From Drosophila pseudoobscura (taxonomy: Eukaryota > Arthropoda > Insecta > Diptera > Drosophilidae), in assembly GCF_009870125.1 (NCBI RefSeq), contig NC_046683.1:53149869-53213868 (forward strand): a stretch of DNA of 64,000 nucleotides, written 5' to 3'. The notes below the pieces were generated by a model. That model made no database searches, had not been told where the DNA came from, and worked only from the letters and a program-made list of their open reading frames with translations. This document shows positions 1 through 12,572 of this stretch, piece after piece; the first letter of the stretch is position 1, and every line of letters starts with the position of its first letter. The position numbers were made by a program, and so were the translations under genes.

Positions 1-3000
1 TGAGGGATTGAACAGAACATCATACGGCTGTAGAACTTCCGAAGTTTTGCTGGCTTTAAACCCCATCCGATACGAGCGCTACCCAAAAATCATATTCAAA
101 CCTTAATGGCATACAATTATCCTTCTAATAAACCCCATTTTCATTTTGTTTTCGTGTTTCTAAAAACACATATTAAATCATTAAAATAATTGTACCTTCA
201 GCAAAGATTCTCCGATGTTTAAAATATTTAAAATTAATTAGTTACACTTGAACTTTAGCTCTTGATTGATGTGCATTCGACCATTTGAGTAATATTACTT
301 ATTATTATTTTCCCTTTAGGTCTTCCGCTTGGGCTTCCTCTAATCTAAGCCAAATTCTTGAATATTTCCTTATAATTCTCAGATACCAAACCAGCTTTTT
401 GGAAAGGGGTAACAGATTATCCATAATGATCTTGAGTGATCCAATCTTTTCATATCCAATCAGAGGGATATTACTGCAGGAGACATCTGTAATCGCATGG
501 AATCGGTTCAACGAACCTCCATTATTCGATTACAACGATTACTTGGATTCGTTTTGGCTTGGTTTCTAGATTCAAAGTAGAACGGCGTTCATTATGCGCT
601 TGTTAGATCACTAAATTTGCAATCTACTAATTGGGCAGGAAACACTCGAATGTACAGTGCTGAACGAGCGATCACCGATAGACAATAGACCGCAATGCGT
701 GTACCGACTAACGGTAATTACGCTGCCCACTGTGCATGGCCATAAAATGTCTCTGCAGTCGAGTTATCGTTGCCCTCTCCTCTCTATAGACTGTCCTCTG
801 CCTCTGCCTCTGCCTCTGCCTCTCTCCTACTCTCCGTCCGACCAACCAACAATTGAAAACTGTTGGCACAAATGTCGAGTATTACTGCGAGTGCTATTAT
901 TATTATTATTATTGCTGTTGGCCATTGCCGCGTAGTGGCCCGTTCCGAGTCTTTTGTTGGGGTTTGTGTATCGCTTTTACTTTTTTGCAATAAATAAAAC
1001 AAAACGTAGTTACAGTGCAATACGTATTTTTTTTTTCTTTTTTTCTTTTGGTTTTTTCGTTTAGCTGTTTTGTTGCCGTTTTGGAAAGTCGATCAGTGGA
1101 TACCGTCCGACCGCCCGCCGCCTTTTCCATCGCTTGTTTTTATGGTGGGATTTTCGAATGCAGCTCTGCGGTAATCGCGGCGACGATCGATAACGATTTC
1201 ACACGCTGCTAATCGAAGGGGCAGGCCAGCAGCATGGTCGCTCCAATTGGTTTCTAATTGGGTTTGCTAATTGCATTGGTGCGCGTCTTACGTCATGCGC
1301 GACTATTCAATCATAAAGATTTTGCTTCGGTTTTTAGTTCCACTTTTTGTGGCACTGTTCGAAAAACAATCGCCTAATGAATTCACTTTTCACATTTAAA
1401 TAAATGTTATTGGGAATATGGATATTAATATCTTTTGAGCGGAGAAAGCGTCCGTCCGCCGATCGGCATCATCATCTGTCATCTCTGAATGAGGTCATCG
1501 GACTCGCGGTCGTTTGTCGTGATTATTGTTATCGATGATTGTCTGGCCTGATGACGGTATTGTGTGCCGCTCTGTGTGTGCGTGTGTGTGCGTGTGTGGG
1601 GTGTTTCATTATACACTTGAGATCCTCTTTGAGTGCTCGAGAGTTGAACGAGAATTTTGATGGGAAGTGGTTCAATGAGATCTTCCACAGTCTTCTGACA
1701 GAGACATCTAAATGTGGAATATCGATATTATCCCACACAACTTTTAGTCCAAATAAATATAGAAAGTTCTACATTTTATATATATTTTGTGGCACTTTTT
1801 ATGACACCTTACGTTAACGAAATTCTTGAAATATTTCTGCAAATTTCCCAAGACATTCCCCTGACAAGAAACACCCAAATTTTGATCAACCAATTAAGCA
1901 GGCCTAAACACGATCAATTTGGGAACAAGGCCACAGCGGAGGGCCCCCCTTTGGAGGCTTGCCAAGAATTAATGTTTCACATTTATAAAGATTCGGATCT
2001 GATAGGTAAAGAGAGGTACAGGGAAAACATAAACATCATATAGAGTATATCTAAAGCCATATGGTTTGGGTTTATCAATTGTTGTACTTTGCCATCGGGC
2101 AATCGGGGAATAATAAAAAGATAAAACAGTTTGGAAACCAACCAAACAACCAGTCGACAGCCGATCATAGCTGATCATTTTCGCAAAAGGAATAAGACAT
2201 TTGAAAGGAAATATCCATAACAAAGCGACAGCCATTTGACCGTTTCCCCAAAAGAACAAAGGCACCCATAGATAGTCCCCCTTTTCGGCTGAATGAATCA
2301 TATGTTCCCCGCATGACATAATCCACTTTGGCTCACTTTTTGGCCCCATTGTCAGCGGTACACGTACTTCAAGGCAGCACACAGTCCCAGTCCCGTCCCA
2401 GTCCCAGTCCCAGATCACCACCTTCCTTCACAAGGTGGGTGCTCCAATTTGTTTCTCATAAATGTGGCATTTCACATCTGGCGTTTTGTTGTTGCTGCTG
2501 CTATCAGTTTTGTTGGGCTTTGAGCTTTGCCAAATCTTACACAATTTCAGCAGTCGCCGGGCCATTATCTCACACACAACATTTTCATTCCACATATTCC
2601 ATGCACGCAATTCATTCGCCAAAAACAAGACTTTTGCGGGGAGCGGGGCTGTCGCTCGATGGGGATGACTCAGCGCGGCAGCCACAGACCCACAGACGGT
2701 GGCCGGTGGCCGGTGATCGGTGATCGATTGGAGGTTATTGAGATACAGACACCATTGAATGTTGTCTGTGTCGGGCTTATAAATATTAACACACAAATAT
2801 TTAGTTGGAAACAAAGAACAGGCTGGCAATCTCCTAGACACAATTGTTTCCACAGCTCCACGGGCAATCTGCTGAATATTGAAATTGTTTTCGTTTATAT
2901 TTTTAACCAAATTATGGAAATTGTTTACCTTAACAGGCCCTGGTGCTGCGTTCGAGTGGGGAAATTTTCGTTTCTTTATTGCAGCGTTGCCTTTTAAAGG

Positions 3001-3894
3001 ATCTCTGTTTTTGGGACATTTGCTCGTTGACTTTTTACAGAACAGGGAAATAACAGTCCAGAAAACCACCCAAAGAGAAATAGATTTGGAACAGAGCTCA
3101 ATGATCTCATCAACAAAAACAGAACAAGTGAATCTCAGCAGATTAGAAAACCTATGGAGAACACCCATTTTTGGAGAAGTTTAGAATGAGCTTCTTTATA
3201 GATTGTCCTCAGGATTGCTTCAACATTTGGAAAATCTGAATCCTTAACAATTATTCTCCCACTCTTCCAATACTTTGAAATCTTTATTTTATACCAGATT
3301 TCTTTTGGAGATTATTCACTCTTTATTCTCATTCCCATTCTATACGTCTTGTTTCCATATTCCATTTGGTGCGAAAGACAGTGAAAGCTGTTTAAGGCGA
3401 AAACCAGAAGAGTACTCCCACAATATATGGAATTTATTTTCACCCATCGCCCCTCAGGCGAGCTTTCACTGTACTTGTACGCAGGCTTATTGGACGACTC
3501 CTTGCTTCTGTCGCAAATTGCCATAAATTCTCATTAACAAAAAAAATCGCACAGCACAGCTGATGTCACTTGCCTCCGCGCTGCGAAGGCTGTTGATCCC
3601 ATTCCACTTTCCCGCAAACAGAAACGAGAATTTGTCCCACTGTGCACACACAATCAAGGTGCGTGTGTGTGTGTGTTTGTGTGTCTGTGTGTGGCGGCAG
3701 GCATGACTATTGCAATAAATATTTGTGCTTAGCCGTGGCCAAAGACTCGCCCCTCGCACAAAAAATAACTTCATTAAAAATTCAAATTAACTTTAAAAAA
3801 AAGCAACAACAACATGTGCAAATTAGCCAATTGTCAAAGTGGTTAATGTTGTTGTTTTTGTTGTTGTTGCTGCTGCTTCTTCCATTTTGCTCAC
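1..3894. other. Non-coding DNA, probable intron of the minus-strand gene at 3.9-4.4 kb
   Basis: No open frame here has good codon structure flanked by splice sites. The stretch follows the donor of the minus-strand exon ending at 3895, so it is probably the first part of that gene's long intron, with later exons to the left of the window. It holds short simple repeats: a (CCTCTG)n run near 794-823, an (ATT)n run near 897-914, GT-rich runs near 1566-1600 and 3660-3697, and a GTCCCA run near 2384-2412. Confidence 0.55.
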
Positions 3895-4396
3895 CTTTTT
3901 CGGCCGGCGATGGCGGCGGCTTGCCAAGACAGAACTTGCCGCTTGACTCATCGATGGCAGCGCCCAGGCCCACAGAGCCCGGATTCACCTGACTCAGCAG
4001 CTGATGGCGGGGCGATAGGGGCGGATGCGAATGCGAATGCGGAGGCGGAGGCTGCGTCTGGGGCGTGGCCGGCCCAGAGACAACCTTATCCGCAGTCTGG
4101 TCCATGATCTCGGCTATCTTCTTGATGTTCTCGGGCGTGGTGTCGGTCTTCTCCCGACCATCAGAGCTGTTGCCGTCCTCGTCGCTGTATCTCCCACCAC
4201 GGCCAATGCGCAGGGTATCCCCGCTCTTGGCCTTGACTTTCGATGATTCAACTGCACCAGCCACGCCTCCTACGCCCGCCTGGGTTGCGCCGGCTGCTGC
4301 CGTTGCTGCTGCATTTCCTGCTCCAGTCGCTGCGGCAGCCGCCGCTGCTGCTGCTGTGGTTGTGGTCGTCGTTGTGTCATTTGCGTATGATGTCAT
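3895..4396 (-). CDS. First coding exon of an unrecognised gene (partial)
   Basis: A minus-strand frame opens at the ATG at 4396 and runs 167 codons plus one base to a good donor (AAAAAG|GTGAGC) at 3895/3894. The frame continues upstream to a TAG without another ATG, so 4396 is the best start. The peptide begins with a Thr run and a long Ala run, then a charged segment (SGDTLRIGRGGRYSDEDG), a short helix-like stretch (ENIKKIAEIMDQTADKV) and a Pro/His-rich region. Low-complexity ends around a conserved-looking charged core are common in Drosophila nuclear or cytoskeletal regulators, but I do not recognise the family and assign no function. No further exon is visible in 1-3894, so the rest of the gene lies outside the window or is too short for me to see. 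The start and the gene's existence rest on codon quality and one donor site only. Confidence 0.55.
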
Positions 4397-6958
4397 TCTG
4401 AGCCACGGAGCCGTGTCTATCGATGCTATTTCAGGAGACAATGTATCTGGTTTTCTCTAACGGATTGTATGACGGGCTAACGCCTATTTACGCCGGCTTT
4501 CTCTTTTTAATTAGTTAATTCATAAGCGCTTCATTCCTGCGCCGCCTTCCGGGCTGCTCCTGCTCCTGCTCCTTTGTGGCGTGCGTGGCGTGCCTCTTCT
4601 ACTCCATGCTGCCACCACCACCGCTGCGACCAAATTTTTGTGCGTGAGGGGTGCTCCTGCGAATTCCTGAACGTTGTTTTTGCCTTGTGGATAGTAAAGG
4701 GCAGGACAGGAGATGAAGGTTACATAAATTCAAGAATACGATTCTACACAGGATGCAACCGCTTCGGAAAATTAACGAGTTTCAGGTTAAGGAAGGCGCA
4801 CACGAGCGCGAGTGTTTCCAATTGTTCTGCGAATACTTTTCCGATTGGACACTTGGGAAAACTATTCAGGCTATTCAGGCGATTTAGGCGATTCAGGCGG
4901 CAGGGCAGGCATTTCTTTCACACGAAAATAGCCGCGGCCGTGTCGAAAGCAAAAGCTGAAAGAGCGCTGCCCGCTCGTCGATGCTTCTTGGGTGCCTTTT
5001 CAAGGTTGCTTTTGTTTTAAAAACCTAATCGAATGTTTATTTTTACATTGAACAATTTTGGAAGCAAAGGCACGCACGCAAAAATACAAAAAAAAAACAA
5101 CTCGAACACACCCATACACACACACACACGCACGAATTCAAGGGCAGCGTCCGCTCGGACTTTTTTCACTTTTAATTTTCACTCTTCTTTTCCCTTCTTC
5201 TTTGTCCCGCTCGTTCTGTTGCATTTGATAATGAACTTTTGGCTTTATCTCTGTTTCTCACTTCTGAATTTTCCGATTCCCGATTCTACTAGACACGCGC
5301 TCGTCTGTCCGGCCAAAAGCTTACTCACGCTAATACAGTTAGGACTGAAAAGAAACGGCGTCAGAAAGAGTCACAGACAACAAAACGTCGCTGGGGCTGT
5401 GCCAGTGTGTGTGCGTGTGATGGCCAAAAGTGCAGAGAGAGATGGTGAGAGGGAGAGACAAGCGAGAGGGAGCGAGAGCACGCGACAATGGTTACAGAGA
5501 GCGAACAGCAAACAGCTGTTTGGTTCATTTTTAAATATCGCGTGCATGCATTATAAATAAAAGAAAACCGCACATAACGATACCATAAAATACGGGCTGA
5601 AATTACAAATCCAATATTTGGCGCAAATAAACAATAATAAAAACGACGCTTACGCATTTATATTAAATATAGGAGTAATGGGAAATGAAGGAATTCAAGA
5701 CTGCAACTAAATTTAACAGTCTGGCAGCACAAATCACTCTCTTTGGTGCTCTCTCTCTCTCTCTCTTACTGTGCGCTCTCACGAAGCAGCATTGATTGTT
5801 TTGGCCAGAAACTTCCATCTTATAGAAGATAATTAAGCCACTGGTAGTTGCAAGACGAATAGGATTCACAGATCGAATGAATATTCACGATCAAATCAGC
5901 ATGACTTATGCAAACGAATGGATACGGCCAATTCACGCTCGAGTAAACAATGCACTCGACAGGTGGTGGCCTTGGGCTGGCGTCGCTTACGCTATTTATA
6001 ATTGAAACACTTGTACACGCTCTTTTTTGCCACTTGAGAACAGGTGTAATACAAAAAAAAAATTGTCTAAAATATGAAATGTTGAAAATAACAAAAAAAA
6101 AATTTAAGTGTGGGCAGAAGCAAGAACAATTGCCGCCCAAATGATAAGAGAGAGAGCACAGCACACGTACGAGAGAGAATGCGCGCGCTCCTCGCTCTTT
6201 CTCGCCTCCGTTTTTGCCTCCTCCACCACACACAAATTTATTTTGTATTGGCATTTGCTGGCCCGTGAATTTTTTTCTTTTTACGCCCCTGTGTGCACTT
6301 GTTCATTGTTGACTTTTTCACTGAATATTTTTCCCTTTTTTTAGCTGCAACTGATTCGTTTTTTTCTTGCCAGACCCGTCGCCCGTGTCGAACTACACTT
6401 TTGCACAATATTTTAAATTACAAAAAGAATTTACTTGCTGGAAAAGCGCGAAACGCGACGCCAGGAATTGCAAGTTTTGGATTTTTGTTGTGCCAATCAG
6501 AAAGAGAGTCTCAGTGTCATTGTCGTTCTCTTGCGCTCTCCAGTGTTGCCAGTATTTTTTGGAAAATTTAAGCTAACCTGACTAAAAACAAGTTGAAATC
6601 CTATCATCTGATATAAAAGACTATAACAATTCATTGATACTTCTTATTTTTATTCTTGGTATTCAAAGATAATATGAGTATATTAAAGTCGATTCGTTTC
6701 CCATCCCTAACCTAAAAATTTAGAATTCTTGCTGCTCGCTGTTTTAAATTGTTTCCCGCTACTTCACTTGGAAACAGCTAGATCTGATGTGAAAAAGCTA
6801 ATCTGGTAACACTGCTCTTGCGCTCGGGAACTCGAGTTTTATGATATTACGACGATCGATCGCACAATGGTCACACTATGCGCGCGCAATTCAAATCTAT
6901 TAATCCCATTAAGGCCCGTCTTAATTATTTATTACAAGAAACAAATTATTAACACGAA
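4397..6958. promoter_or_regulatory. Upstream region with GA/CT-rich clusters and promoter motifs
   Basis: There is no convincing coding frame. GAGA-type runs, the binding pattern of GAF and CLAMP, occur at 5434-5486, 5744-5770 and 6148-6215. A CA run lies near 5112-5132. A CAGTGTTGCCAGTATTTT segment near 6540-6560 resembles Drosophila core-promoter elements. This is likely the 5' untranslated and promoter region of the minus-strand gene whose coding exon starts at 4396. The exact transcription start cannot be read from the sequence. Confidence 0.4.
6868..6878 (+). promoter_or_regulatory. Core-promoter Motif 1 (M1BP-type) match
   Basis: The sequence TGGTCACACTA fits the Drosophila core-promoter Motif 1 consensus YGGTCACACTR exactly and is oriented to the plus strand. 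A near match (TGGTAACACTG) lies about 60 bp upstream. The only gene downstream on this side is FAM91, which is on the other strand. The motif therefore either marks an unrecognised plus-strand transcript or serves the minus-strand gene, since such promoters can fire in both directions. Confidence 0.5.
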
Positions 6959-7170
6959 ATGGCATTAGATACCGATTCGTGGCAAGCAGCTTATGCAAGC
7001 TGGAAATATCGCCCGAACTAAGCAGTAATACAAGAATATTTTTCCGTTTGGTTTACATAAAAAAAATGAGTTTCAAATTTAGTAAAGACAAATATTGATT
7101 GAGCATATCTTTCAGTGCAACTAAGACTGTGTAGAGGAAAAGGTGATGAGTTTTTGGTTTTAAAATTGCA

Positions 7171-7176
7171 TTTATT
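7171..7176 (-). terminator. Candidate poly(A) signal of the FAM91 gene
   Basis: AATAAA on the minus strand, about 480 bases past the FAM91 stop codon at 7659. The intervening 3' UTR contains TA-rich, CATG and GT microsatellites (7186-7262 and 7488-7505) and no coding frame. Confidence 0.4.
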
Positions 7177-7658
7177 CAGACACAATTACATATACATATA
7201 TATTTATATATAGTTATGCATTTTATATATGCATGCATGCATACATTCGTGTGTATGTATGTTGGTATCAGGATTCAATGCCTCTGAAGGCATATTGCCA
7301 ATCTTGTTGTCTCCCCGAACTGAACTTACAGAGCTAATAATAATACATAATAAAAAAAACTAACGAAAACCTTCTGGCGTATTGGGTTTGACGCTGACTA
7401 ATGCCGAGCTTGGTTGATGGGTAGCATACTGTATTATCGGATATATAGTCGGTATATACGTATACATAAATATATATATCTGGGATGTGTGTGTGTGTGT
7501 GTTTTTGGGTTTGTGTAAAAGCTTTATCGCGCTTTATCGCGTCTCTTCTTGGAACTGTACAGAAACTGAACTGATAACTAACTTGGAAAGTACACAGAAT
7601 ACTCTTTAAAAGCTGGACTGGACATGTACTGGGGGCTGTGTTGGGGGGATACACTAAT

Positions 7659-10603
7659 TTAACGCCCGTTCCAATAGCATACGTGTCCGTTCTCGAATGC
7701 CAGATTGATGCGCGGATGGGGCAGTGGCCTGGCCGCCTGGAGCGGCTGAAGCAGCTGCTCCGGCGTCGAAGAATCCTCCTCAAAATACAGACACTGTCGC
7801 ACAAATTCGAGGAAAAGTGCCCGCGTCTGCTCGGCGGAGTTGGACAGTACCTCCAGATTGGAGTCGCTGCACAGGCCATGCACTAGATGCTCGCAAATTC
7901 TTGTGTTGGTGTCCACATCGAAGAGCGGGACACCGAAATTGACGTCCAGCAGGGTCCACTCCTCTGTGGAGGCCTCTGGCTCCCCGGATCCGTCCTCCAT
8001 AGCAATGGGTATCTCCACGGAGCTCTGCGAGAGCAGGTCGGCGCGACTGGCATGACGCGATGGTTGGCTGCACTTGGCCAGCTCGCTGGCCAGCACTTGG
8101 CTGCAGTCAGGCGACGTAAACTCATTGGCCGGTCCATGCTCGGGTGTGGCCGCAAAGTGGTTCTCGTCGGGACTCTTGAGCTGGTAGCTGGTCAGCTCTG
8201 TGGCGGGTGTCGTCGCCTCACTGGTTGGCACTTGGTTGATGAGCTTGTTGCTGGCTGGTAGCGAGGAGCGTTTGCGCTGCGGTGGCTTGAGTCTCACCTG
8301 CAGTTCGTACTCCTCGCAGCCGAGATCGGGCACGCCCGTGTTCAGGAATGTGATGTAGCCGCATTGCTGGCGCAGGTCCAGTAGGGCGTTCAGCTTCTGG
8401 ATGGCCCTATGGGCCGCCCACTTAACTTGGCGCCCATCAGTGGGCTGGAATGGAAACGATTCGTAGTGAAGGGTGCCAGGACAGCGGATCCCATAGCCCT
8501 GGAGCAGCACACAGCCGTTCTTCAACTGCTCGTTCAGATTGCGGAAGCTCTCCGAGTTGAGGACGTACGAGTCTGAGTGTAGAATGTTCACCAGTAGCTT
8601 GCCATAGCCCAGAAAGAGGCGTGGCAGGGTCTTCAGCACAGTGCCGCGACACAGCAGCAAACTGGGAGGACCATAGCCTGTTAATAAATGTAAGAAAATA
8701 TATAGAATAAAGCCAGTGGGGGAGTTATTGCATTTGCCGCACCTGTGATATGGTTGAAGAACAGCTTGCACCACATGGGCGCCACATCCGAGCTGCGCAG
8801 GAATTGTCCAAAGAACGGAATGCTGAAGGTGTGGCTCAATGAAGCGGTCAGCGGCGAGGCCGAGATGATAAATTTGTACTTCTTCTCCAGTACACGATCG
8901 CGGGTCTGCCTGTCAAGCCCCTCGAGGCACTCCAGCCGCAACAGGTCCAGACCGCCGGGCACCAGATGTCGCAGCGAGCAGATTGTTGACCTGAGGATCA
9001 CGGCATGTGCAAAGTATCTCGACACATCGCCCTCTCCTTCGGCGTCCAGCAGCGAGACCTGCTCCAGCTCCGTCAGAAAGCTGTCCATGCTCTCCTCGCA
9101 CAGTTTTCCTACCTCGAACATGGTCACGGCGTGGTTCTTCAGCCCCGGCGACAGATTGCCCATCATCAGGAATGCGGTGAGCGTCGAGTCGAACAGGAAA
9201 CCCACGCGCTTGCCACTTTTAGGAGCCATCGTTGCCGCCGCCGCCGTACCTGCTGCCATTGGCATCTTGGAATTAATGGTTGTGGTGCGCTCGCTTACAT
9301 CCTCCAGCTCGGAGCTGACATCCTGCTCGTCGCTGTTGTTGGCGTTTGGGCCAGTCCCCGTGGGAGTGGTGTTCAGATTGGCAAAGCTAAAGTCGCTCGT
9401 GTTCCCATCCGAGGAGAGGTAGCCAATCGAGCTGCTGTCCTTGTCCTTTTCTTGAGGCTGTGTCGCTGCCTTTGGCGTCTTGGGGGACTTGGGGCTCTGC
9501 TGCGGCTGCTGCTGCTGGTCAAAGTCGAAGCTGCCGGCGTGCAGGTTGTAGTTGAGTGGCGTGATCTGGGGCGTCTCTGGCACCTGCTGCAGGTTGTAGC
9601 CCTCCCAGCTGGGATGGTTGGACTGCTGGTTTTGGTCCTGTCCAGAATCGCGTTTGCGATGGGCGAATCCCAGGCGACAAATGAACGAAATCGCCTGCTT
9701 CACGCAGTCCAGATCCAACTGCAGCATGTGGGCAAGCTCGGCGATGGTCATGTGCTCGTCGGCGCTCACGAAGATCTTGTACAGCAGATTCTCAAAGTAA
9801 TCGCCGCTAACGCGGTTCATCACGAAATTCCGCAGGGGAGGAATGGAGATGCGATCCTCCCCGCAAATGGGCACGTCCAGATATATCAGACCCTTGCGGT
9901 AGAGACTGTGCACCACATGGTAGTCACATTTGCCCGCCGGCTGGGCACCGAAATCGATGAGGTCATCGAGCAAGCTGCGCTCCGGAGAGGACACAAAGCG
10001 AATGTCCGTCTCCAGGACGTAGCCGATGTCTAGGCGCCACCAGGGCTCGACGTGCACCTGCACGGGGAAGCGCGGCAAGAAGTCCTGCGGATTCGGCTTG
10101 GCGCTGAAGAGCAGAGTGCGCGTGGTGTGTGTCTTCAGATCGCTAATCAGGCCCAGATACTCATTGCGGCCAATGCCCAGGACCCGAAGACAGTCGGCCG
10201 CCGTGAAGTTGGGCAGCGTGTCGTAGCTCTTGTCGCTGCGCAGCAGCTGGCTGAGCACGTCCAGATAGTAGTTGAAGGGCGTGACGCGCAGTCCCTTGGT
10301 CACAATGTCCGCCAGGTGGTAGGGGAAGACGCCGAGCCCGTTGATGTTCTTTTGGATGAGCAGCTCGTAGTAGCGCTGCTCCTGGCGGAACACCTTGGAG
10401 GCCAGGTTTCCCCGAAAGCGCAGCTGGTTCTTCAGGCTGTAGTTGAAAACGAACTTCTCGTAGTCGCGCTGATTGTTGTGCAGTACCGACCGCAGGTGCA
10501 CGGGCAGCTGCTGCCATGACACATTTCCACGCACGCAGAGCTGCAGTTGGGCCTGGCAGTTGCTGTTGCTGCCGCCGTTAGCCATCTCGTCTTTCTCCGT
10601 CAT
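7659..10603 (-). CDS. FAM91 family protein (FAM91A1 orthologue), endosome-to-Golgi trafficking
   Basis: Two exons, 10603-8743 and 8677-7659, joined across a 65-bp intron (ATCACAG|GTGCGG to TTAACAG|GCTATG), give 959 residues. The join restores the family sequence FNHITGYGPPSLLL. I recognise FAM91 from the N-terminal block (QRDYEKFVFNYSLKNQLRFR, PYHLADIVTKGLRVTPFNYY, PNFTAADCLRVLGIGRN), the middle block (VVHSLYRKGLIYLDVPI, MNRVSGDYFENLLYKIF) and the C-terminal block (RVGFLFDSTLTAFLMMGNLSPGLK). In human cells FAM91A1 works with WDR11 and TBC1D23 in capture of endosome-derived vesicles at the trans-Golgi; the fly role is inferred. The protein is longer than human FAM91A1 (about 840 residues) because of Gln-rich and Ser/Thr-rich linkers near residues 340-450 and 740-850. 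It is head-to-head with Ube3a, with 1.3 kb between start codons. Confidence 0.93.
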
Positions 10604-11939
10604 CTTGTTGCCAGCCGCTGGATTCGGTTTGCTCTTGGTCCTGGACTAACTCATTCCATCGTATACACTTTACAATTCTCGGCACTGCTCTAATCTTTTC
10701 CTCGTTTTATCGTTTTCCTTGCAATCCGTTGCGTTGTATTTTATTATATATTTTTTTTTATTTGGAAGAAGAGGAAAAGCGACAGCTGATAAAAACCGTC
10801 TGACTTTGGAGTTTTCCAGCACTGGCGATAGGTCAAGTAATAACTGGCGATATCTGTATAGAAGAATGCGAATTTAAAATACCTTTTGTTGTTATTATAG
10901 CCTCAGGGCATTGGTGTGAATTATACTTATTATTATTTGCTATTGATTTTTTTCACGAAAAAATGGAATACGTTGAACTCGAATAATTTGGGTTTTCGAA
11001 CCATATATTTGTTGAATCAGAAATCATGAGCTCCAATGATTTTATAAGTTGACAAAAACTCTCTCCACATCCTACTTTGCTTACAAAAATATATGTAACT
11101 ATTTCCTTTTATTTTCTTACTTTCAAACGATCCCCAAGCATTTTTGAAAAAACGATAGACTTGGCGGCGATATCAATAAACCGTATCGTGCGTTTTGCAG
11201 CACTTGCACTCATGCAACGAACGGTCTTCGACTCTGGGAGCTCTCAGTTTTGGCTGAGAGTTCTCATGAGATATCCTTTTTGATTAGAGGGCCCAGCGTA
11301 ATTGAGTGTATGCGTACTCATTTTTTTTTTTTGGCATATGCGTTGCATGCTCTTTATGAATTCAGAGCTAATTTACTTTAAATTTTGTAGACATTATGAT
11401 AGTTTTTGAATAAGCTTGCCGAAGGAACCTGGGAGATCTCACTTCAAATTGTGTTGGTACGTTTACGTTTTAAAAACTGGCACATCACATATGTATGTAC
11501 TTTAACAATATTGTTAGTGTCAAAGAGTGTTGTGAAATACTTGTCGTTGATGATTTTCAATTTCGGCCTGGCTTGCGACTTATAAACACACTTCTGTCTA
11601 GTGCTAAAAGTAAAAATTTTAAAATATTTTGTAAAAAGAGAAAATTGTGAATAGAACGACAAAAGATAATTTTCCAATGCCCTGTAAGCAGAGGCACCGC
11701 GTCGGGAAAGAGGTCATAGCAAACAATAATTCGAGCAGAGCAGGGAGAGAACGATAGGGACATCAACATCGATTTTTTTGCACCCTTTTTTGTGCATAAT
11801 TCGCATCGCATTTTAGCACACAAAGGAGACGGCTTGGTCACAGGCAGCAGGCAGCACGCAACCCAAAGAGTTCGCAGAACCGTGTCGTCGAGTCCGGGCG
11901 GGAGTGTAGCATTGTGGAACGGTTGGAAACAGTCGTAGA
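10604..11939. promoter_or_regulatory. Divergent promoter region between FAM91 and Ube3a
   Basis: This 1.3-kb AT-rich spacer separates the two start codons and has no coding frame. Elements typical of Drosophila housekeeping promoters are visible: a CAGCTG box near 10781 close to the FAM91 side, GCGATA repeats near 10825-10850, and an ATCGAT core of the DRE type at 11768-11773 close to the Ube3a side. Confidence 0.45.
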
Positions 11940-12540
11940 ATGAGCGACAGTGGGGAGGAACGCGACCATCAACCGATGGCGCGGCAAACTTCGTCAGCAC
12001 CGTCGCCGCCACCGTCACCGTCGCCGTCTGCGTCTCCGTTGCCAGGCGTCTCAAGGTGAGTTCGGTGCTGTGCGCCCATGCATAATGCCAGATCCCAGAC
12101 CCCGAAACCATTTCACTGTTCGATTTCCTCTGTCGTCTGCAGTGCATCGACGTCGACCTCGACGGCACCCGGTGGGCAGGCCACACCGGAGATGAAACGC
12201 TCGACTGTGCGCACCCTCATTCAGCGCTATTTCCACCAGCTGCAGTCCGGATGTGGCAATGAGCAGTGCACCAACATCAACTGCGCGTCCAGCGGAAGGG
12301 TGGCACCCATGACGCCCAACGAGGTGGCGGCCCGCGCACTACAGCTATTCTCACAGGATGCCCGGCTGTGCGTGAATCCTGCGCAACTGCAACCGCCACC
12401 GCAAGCCGAACTCGAGCCGCAACCGGAGCGGGTCGCTCCAGTAGCCATCAGGTAGGATCCTCACATTCATTCGCTTATTTCGCCTAATCCGTCCCTCACC
12501 CGACAGCCCTCATGATATCGATATGCTTTCCCCCAACGAA

Positions 12541-12572
<32 letters not shown>

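Noticed and set aside
1969-2421. A 150-codon minus-strand frame
   Set aside because: Aromatic-rich, aperiodic composition, part of it from a GTCCCA repeat; no splice sites or recognisable domain.
2428-3168. A 246-codon minus-strand frame
   Set aside because: It is the longest frame in the left non-coding part, but codon use and composition are random-like and it matches no family I know; weak possibility of a later exon of the gene at 3.9-4.4 kb.
9005-10033. A 342-codon open frame antisense to FAM91
   Set aside because: It mirrors the GC-rich third positions of the FAM91 exon and its Val/Leu/His-rich composition is typical of an antisense shadow.
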